Translations under genes and position numbers: made by a program | Part shown: positions 59,644 to 64,000 of the stretch, in pieces | Layout: every line of letters starts with the position of its first letter | How positions within the stretch are numbered: position 1 is the stretch's first letter | Source: an uncultured Candidatus Saccharibacteria bacterium | GTDB taxonomy: Bacteria > Patescibacteriota > Saccharimonadia > Saccharimonadales > Saccharimonadaceae | Length of the DNA: 64,000 bases | Direction of reading: 5' to 3' | Assembly: GCA_945873065.1 (NCBI GenBank) | Contig: CAMCBN010000002.1 | Span: 62,001-126,000 of the forward strand | Notes under the pieces: generated by a model | What the model saw: only the letters and a program-made list of their open reading frames with translations | The model's database searches: none | What the model was told of the DNA's origin: nothing

Positions 59644-60288
59644 ATGGCAGTTATAGCTCCAGTTATCTTGAGTACAAGTGTTGATAATTACAAAAAATCC
59701 GTTGAGCGCTTATTACCATTCGCTAAGCGGGTTCATATTGATATTTCAGATGGTATTTTCACACCAACGCAGACAGTTGGCATTGGCCAATTATGGTGGC
59801 CACAATCATGGACTGTCGACATTCACGCAATGGTGTCACGGCCGAGCATCTATGTGCAGCAGTTGATCGAGCTCAAGCCGCATACAATTATTTTTCATGC
59901 TGAAGTAAAGGAAGACCTTCTCCCGGTGCTGCAACAGGTCAAGCAGGCTGGTATTCACCCAGGTGTAGCCTTACAAAGGACTACAGTACCAGAGGCGGTT
60001 GCGCCGTATATAGAACACGCAGACTATGTGTCGATAGTCACAGGAACGCCAGGCAAACTAGGCGGGAAAGCTAGTTTGATGCAAATCGAGAAGATGCGCT
60101 TGGTACGAGCCATTCATCCACGTGTAGAGATTGGTTGGGATGGTGGCGCTAATATCAGTAATATTTTTGGCGTAGCTCAGGGCTCGGCTGATGTGATCAG
60201 TGTGGGTGGCGCGATCAGTATGGCGGACGATCCGCAGGGCATGTACAATAGGCTGCTGGCTGAGATGGACAAGCAAAGCGTGATTTAA
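59644..60288 (+). CDS. Ribulose-phosphate 3-epimerase-like protein
   Basis: A 214-residue TIM barrel of the Rpe family: APVILSTSVDNYKK start, VHIDISDGIFTPTQ near 30 (the His/Asp metal site in HIDISDG), DIHAMV near 64 and a C-terminal GWDGGANISNI (canonical D-GG). Key residues are mostly kept, though the second motif reads HAMV instead of HLM. Epimerises pentose phosphates or a related sugar phosphate. ATGs at 59629 and TTG 59626 would lie within the promoter. Confidence 0.8.
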   Translation: MAVIAPVILSTSVDNYKKSVERLLPFAKRVHIDISDGIFTPTQTVGIGQLWWPQSWTVDIHAMVSRPSIYVQQLIELKPHTIIFHAEVKEDLLPVLQQVKQAGIHPGVALQRTTVPEAVAPYIEHADYVSIVTGTPGKLGGKASLMQIEKMRLVRAIHPRVEIGWDGGANISNIFGVAQGSADVISVGGAISMADDPQGMYNRLLAEMDKQSVI

Positions 60289-60395
60289 TTTTGTGTACAG
60301 GAGTGCAAAAGCGAAAATTAATGTCTATTGACCCCCTCTTTTTGTAGCTGTATTATGTGTGCACAATGTTAATGTTTCTGTCGAGGAGGATGGGA

Positions 60396-61271
60396 ATGGT
60401 GTCACAAAATAACAATAGCTCTCGATCACAGATAGTGAGTCTGAGTCGTAGTAGTCGTAAATACAAGATAGCGCTTGCTGTATTGTCGGTGGCTCTCTTA
60501 TCGACCTTGGTGTGTATCGCTTATATGATAATGGTGGGAAAGGAGTCTAAAGAGCAGATAAACTCGAATGGTGGCTCAAAATCAGTTGCTATATCTAGCG
60601 CGGCTAAAACAGACAAACCTCAAATGAAGGAGATTTGTGGCACAAACGAAAAGCTTTGTATAAAATATCCGGACAACTGGAAGGCAGAAGCGGAGGATGC
60701 TGTCCATTCAGTTGGCGATCAGTCAAATGGGGTGTATCATGCCGATAAAATCACCTTGACCCATTCGAACGGTCTGAAGTTAGCGTTTGCGAGTGGACTT
60801 TCTTCTCTGGGTGGAGCATGTACAGAAGAAGATAACAACCTTTCGGTCGAAATTGTGCGTAAAGATATGACCAACCTCAAGGGATATCAAGCTTATGTAC
60901 CTGCTGAATACTCTACTTACACCAACGATTCGGCCTTCGCATTGGGGGTGATCGTACCAAATACTGACGGGACGAAGTTTACTCCAGAGATCGGTTTGTC
61001 AACCGCTAACAAACTGATCAACAACAATCAGGCTAAAGTATGCGACGTGAAGATGCTTGGGGTTATTAATGCAAAGAATACTAACATAACTACGAAAAGT
61101 TCTGGCAGCCCAGATCATGGTCAACTATTCATAGGTACAAAAGAATTTAGTGGTTATACTGCCAGCTTCCAAAACAAATCATACAATACACGCGAAGAAG
61201 CGAGGAAGGCCTTCGAAGGAGAGGATTACAAACAGGCTTACGAGATAATACGTAGTGTTTACTACAAATGA
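60396..61271 (+). CDS. Membrane-anchored extracellular protein, unknown
   Basis: 291 residues: a Ser/Arg-rich head, one helix (about residues 25-47) and an outer domain with KEICGTNEKLCIKYPDNWK, which recalls the start of PsbP-like or extracellular beta-sandwich domains, plus two further cysteines. No enzyme motif. GAGGAGG lies 7 nt before the ATG at 60396; upstream ATGs lack such a site. It stands alone upstream of uvrB. Confidence 0.6.
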   Translation: MVSQNNNSSRSQIVSLSRSSRKYKIALAVLSVALLSTLVCIAYMIMVGKESKEQINSNGGSKSVAISSAAKTDKPQMKEICGTNEKLCIKYPDNWKAEAEDAVHSVGDQSNGVYHADKITLTHSNGLKLAFASGLSSLGGACTEEDNNLSVEIVRKDMTNLKGYQAYVPAEYSTYTNDSAFALGVIVPNTDGTKFTPEIGLSTANKLINNNQAKVCDVKMLGVINAKNTNITTKSSGSPDHGQLFIGTKEFSGYTASFQNKSYNTREEARKAFEGEDYKQAYEIIRSVYYK

Positions 61272-61317
61272 ATGACCACCAAGCTACGTCAAAGTGTAGT
61301 AGTATAGAGAGGTGGAT

Positions 61318-63279
61318 ATGTTTCATCTCTCTTCTAATTATCAACCTACTGGTGATCAGCCAGCTGCAATTACACAGTTAGTTGATGGTCTAAAAAAGGG
61401 TCAGCGCGAGCAGACTTTACTCGGCGTGACAGGCAGCGGTAAAACCTTTACGATGGCGAATATCATCGCTCAAAAAAATGTGCCGACGCTGATCCTAGCG
61501 CACAATAAAACTCTGGCGGCGCAGCTCTTCAGTGAGTTCAAGCAGTTTTTCCCCGATAACGAAGTTCATTATTTTGTCAGTTATTTTGATTATTATCAAC
61601 CGGAAGCTTATATTGCATCGAGTGATACCTATATAGAGAAAGATTCGGCGATCAATGAGGAAATCGACCGCTTGCGTCACGCTGCGACAGATGCGTTGTT
61701 GACACGCCGTGATGTCATAATCGTAGCGAGCGTGAGTTGTATTTATGGACTCGGTTCGCCAGCGGATTATTATGATTTATCGATCACAGTGAAGCGTAGT
61801 GAGCGGCGTGTCCAGGATAAGTTTTTGCGTCAATTGATGGATATTCAATATCACCGCAATGACATTGATTTTGCGCGTGGTGCGTTTCGTGTCAAGGGTG
61901 ATGTCGTTGATATCTTTCCAGCTGGTGGTGAAACAGCGTATCGAGTAGAGTTTTTTGGCGATGAGGTTGACCGCATCACGCGTATCGACCCGCTGACCGG
62001 CGAGATTTTGGAAGAGCCAGACTCTTTTACGATCTTCCCGAGCAGCCACTATGCTACGCCGAAGCAAAAAATTCAGGCGGCTATCGAAGGCATCCGCACT
62101 GAATATGAGCAACGTGTTGAATGGTTCGAAAAGAACAATAAGCTACTCGAAGCCCAACGTCTTAGTCAACGTACCAAATATGATCTGGAAATGCTTGAAC
62201 AGACAGGTTTCGTCAAAGGTATCGAAAACTACAGCCGCTACCTAACAAATCGCGAGCCAGGCGAACAGCCAGCGACACTATTAGATTATTTCCCTGATGA
62301 TTTTTTGATGATGGTTGATGAAAGCCATGTCACGATACCGCAGGTGCGTAGTATGTACAATGGCGATCGCGCGCGCAAGGAAGTGCTAGTCGAGTATGGT
62401 TTTCGTCTACCTAGCGCGCTGGATAATCGCCCCTTGAGGTTTGATGAATTTGAAAAGCATATCAACCAGGTGATTTACGTTTCTGCTACACCTGGTGATT
62501 ATGAGCTCAAGCGCAGTCCGACGCCAGCACAGCAAGTGATCCGTCCGACGGGGCTGCTAGACCCGGAAATCATAGTTCGCCCGACTGAAGGACAGGTCGA
62601 CGATTTGATTGCTGAGATCCGCGACCGTATTAGCAAAAAGCAGCGTGTACTAGTAACTACCTTGACGAAGCGGATGGCGGAAGATTTATCGACTTATCTT
62701 TCGGAGACAAATATAAAGACGGCGTATATCCATAGCGAAATTGACACACTGGAGCGTGGTGATATCTTGCGTGATTTGCGTATGGGCGTGTATGATGTGC
62801 TGGTTGGAATAAACCTACTGCGCGAAGGGATAGATCTGCCCGAGGTTAGTTTGGTGGCGATTATGGATGCTGACAAGGAAGGTTTTTTGCGCAGCGAACG
62901 AAGTTTGATTCAAACGATCGGGCGGGCAGCGCGCCATGTTGATGGTAAGGTCATAATGTATGGTGATACTATGACTGATAGTATGCGTTTGGCGATCGAC
63001 GAGACGCGACGTCGACGTGACATTCAAGAAAAATATAATCGCGAGCATGATATCATGCCGCGTGGTATTACTAAAGCGATCGACGAGGGTCTGCGTGCTA
63101 TCATTCCGCAAAAAGAAGACGACAAACCAAAGCTCGACTTGCGTAAAATACCGCGAGATGAGTACAAAAACCTGATCAAAGATTTGACTGCGCAGATGAA
63201 TCTAGCTAGTGCTAACCTAGAGTTTGAGCGTGCTGCTGATTTGCGCGATTTGATCGCAGAAATTCGCGAGAAGATATGA
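61318..63279 (+). CDS. uvrB: Excinuclease ABC subunit B
   Basis: A 653-residue helicase-like UvrB that verifies damage. Walker [11 protein letters not shown] near residue 37, beta-hairpin [12 protein letters not shown] near 90, Walker B MMVDESH near 336, the helicase motif [18 protein letters not shown] near 500 and the C-terminal UVR motif ([17 protein letters not shown]) that contacts UvrC. GAGAGG lies before the ATG at 61318; a GTG two codons earlier is possible. Complete. Confidence 0.97.
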   Translation: MFHLSSNYQPTGDQPAAITQLVDGLKKGQREQTLLGVTGSGKTFTMANIIAQKNVPTLILAHNKTLAAQLFSEFKQFFPDNEVHYFVSYFDYYQPEAYIASSDTYIEKDSAINEEIDRLRHAATDALLTRRDVIIVASVSCIYGLGSPADYYDLSITVKRSERRVQDKFLRQLMDIQYHRNDIDFARGAFRVKGDVVDIFPAGGETAYRVEFFGDEVDRITRIDPLTGEILEEPDSFTIFPSSHYATPKQKIQAAIEGIRTEYEQRVEWFEKNNKLLEAQRLSQRTKYDLEMLEQTGFVKGIENYSRYLTNREPGEQPATLLDYFPDDFLMMVDESHVTIPQVRSMYNGDRARKEVLVEYGFRLPSALDNRPLRFDEFEKHINQVIYVSATPGDYELKRSPTPAQQVIRPTGLLDPEIIVRPTEGQVDDLIAEIRDRISKKQRVLVTTLTKRMAEDLSTYLSETNIKTAYIHSEIDTLERGDILRDLRMGVYDVLVGINLLREGIDLPEVSLVAIMDADKEGFLRSERSLIQTIGRAARHVDGKVIMYGDTMTDSMRLAIDETRRRRDIQEKYNREHDIMPRGITKAIDEGLRAIIPQKEDDKPKLDLRKIPRDEYKNLIKDLTAQMNLASANLEFERAADLRDLIAEIREKI

Positions 63280-63378
63280 TTGTTTGCCGAGCGGATCCAG
63301 ATACTGACAGTTAGCTTTGGCATTGTGACACATTTAACCTTTGTCGTATATCTGATACTGCGTTATAATAAAGAGACA

Positions 63379-63669
63379 ATGAGCAATATTACTACAGATG
63401 ATGTGCAATATTTGGCACAGCTGAGCTCTATTAGTGTCGACCCAGCTGATGTTGAGGCGTTGCGCCAAAACCTTGAGGATATCGTGCACTATGTCGAGCA
63501 ACTATCTGAGCTTGACACTAGTGGCGTTGAGCCTACTTATCAAGTAACTGGATTGTCGAATGTTTGGCGAGCAGATGAAGTTCAGACAAGTAGCGTAACC
63601 AGCGAAGAGCTGTTGGCACTTGCTACTGATGAAGTCGACCACCAGGTAAGGGTGCCACAGGTATTATGA
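63379..63669 (+). CDS. gatC: Asp/Glu-tRNA amidotransferase subunit C
   Basis: A 96-residue GatC: DVQYLAQLSSISVDPADVE, VEQLSELDTSGVEPTYQV and the WRADEV motif are classical. It stabilises the GatCAB complex, which converts Glu-tRNA-Gln to Gln-tRNA-Gln. The frame can open at 63280, but TATAAT (63364-63369) lies 9 nt before the ATG at 63379. Overlaps gatA by ATGA. Confidence 0.94.
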   Translation: MSNITTDDVQYLAQLSSISVDPADVEALRQNLEDIVHYVEQLSELDTSGVEPTYQVTGLSNVWRADEVQTSSVTSEELLALATDEVDHQVRVPQVL

Positions 63670-64000
63670 TGAGTCAAATTGAAACTATCGTTACCGAAGT
63701 AAAGAAAGCACAGACGACAGCACGAAATCAGGTAGAGCGAGCTTTGGCTAAGGCTGAGCAAATTACCGAGTATCATGCGCTATTGAGCTTGACAGCTGAG
63801 CGAGCATTGCAGCGGGCTGATGATATAGATTTGGCGATAGCTCGTGGCGAGTCGGTAGGTAAGTTGGCTGGTGTACCGTTCGTAGTAAAAGATAATTATT
63901 TGGCATTTGGCGCGCCTACGACAGCAGCTAGCAAAATGCTTGAGAACTTTGATGCACCACTACAGGCGACAGTAGTAGAAAAGCTAGAAGCTGAGGGGGC
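63666..64000 (+). CDS. gatA: Asp/Glu-tRNA amidotransferase subunit A, N-terminal part (runs off the window)
   Basis: The first 111 codons of GatA, starting with two adjacent ATGs in the ATGA overlap with gatC. The amidase signature has begun: LAGVPFVVKDNY (catalytic Lys) and TTAASKMLENF. The Ser-cisSer-Lys triad would be completed downstream. It supplies ammonia from glutamine for the transamidation. Confidence 0.95.
   Translation, partial: MMSQIETIVTEVKKAQTTARNQVERALAKAEQITEYHALLSLTAERALQRADDIDLAIARGESVGKLAGVPFVVKDNYLAFGAPTTAASKMLENFDAPLQATVVEKLEAEG

Noticed and set aside
1-64000. CRISPR array
   Set aside because: I saw no regularly spaced direct repeats and no cas genes.
1-64000. UGA recoded to Gly, as in Gracilibacteria/Absconditabacteria
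   Set aside because: Many genes end at TGA (uvrA, rpsP-neighbour rnc, relA-neighbour genes, pepP context) with normal protein lengths; no systematic in-frame TGA is seen in intact genes.

Overview
The window looks like a chromosomal piece of a Patescibacteria (CPR) genome, most probably a Candidatus Saccharibacteria (TM7) relative. This is inferred from gene content and style: moderate GC by eye, compact housekeeping genes, almost no biosynthesis, a short cysteine-free UvrC, a zinc-less bL32, orphan type IV pilins, peptidoglycan-acting enzymes and the standard genetic code (many genes end in TGA, so UGA is not recoded). No 16S gene is present, so the assignment is an inference.

Layout. 1-11 kb: 3' end of uvrA, a DedA protein, bL25, two related ABC exporters, a Fur-like regulator with thioredoxin, a uracil-DNA glycosylase, a cupin and uvrC. 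11-14.6 kb: a minus-strand response regulator, histidine kinase, ABC ATPase, ABC permease and a 26-residue membrane peptide, probably an envelope-stress or peptide-resistance module. 14.6-17.2 kb: six tRNA genes, a CHAP amidase and an unknown Cys/His/Asp protein. 17-31 kb: a Mur ligase, leuS, bL32, nusB, a Nudix hydrolase, RNase III, bS16, a pilin, khpA, trmD, a PAP2 phosphatase, rmuC and an aquaporin. 31.4-36.3 kb: pheS, then a decayed accessory island (DNA-methylase tail, an intact defence-type reverse transcriptase, a small unknown gene, a YjbR gene with an internal amber codon, a tRNA-Leu and a GC-rich serine-recombinase fragment). 36-48.5 kb: typA, a CPBP protease, rarA, DinB, SPFH, an M24 peptidase, secG, an oligopeptide-binding protein, tRNA-Leu, a nitroreductase with a coupled leader peptide, a doubly frameshifted HIT gene and YitT. 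48.6-64 kb: an alpha/beta hydrolase, pheT (separated from pheS), ThrE, an FKBP isomerase with thioredoxin reductase, a PLD protein, ppa, rel, a second pilin, an Rpe-like epimerase, uvrB, gatC and the start of gatA.

Together the genes cover translation (PheRS, LeuRS, GatCA, tRNAs, bL25/bL32/bS16, TypA, TrmD), nucleotide-excision repair (UvrA, B and C all present), a thioredoxin system, envelope maintenance, and uptake or export of small molecules, as expected for a host-dependent epibiont.

Three things stand out. First, about twenty genes have a -10 hexamer only 5-9 nt upstream of the start codon, so leaderless transcription looks common. Second, two tRNAs replace the normal G19:C56 tertiary pair with matched alternatives (U19:A56 and A19:U56). 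Third, the 32.5-36.2 kb island holds an RT with possible flanking structured RNA and recombinase DNA that looks like that of a high-GC organism.
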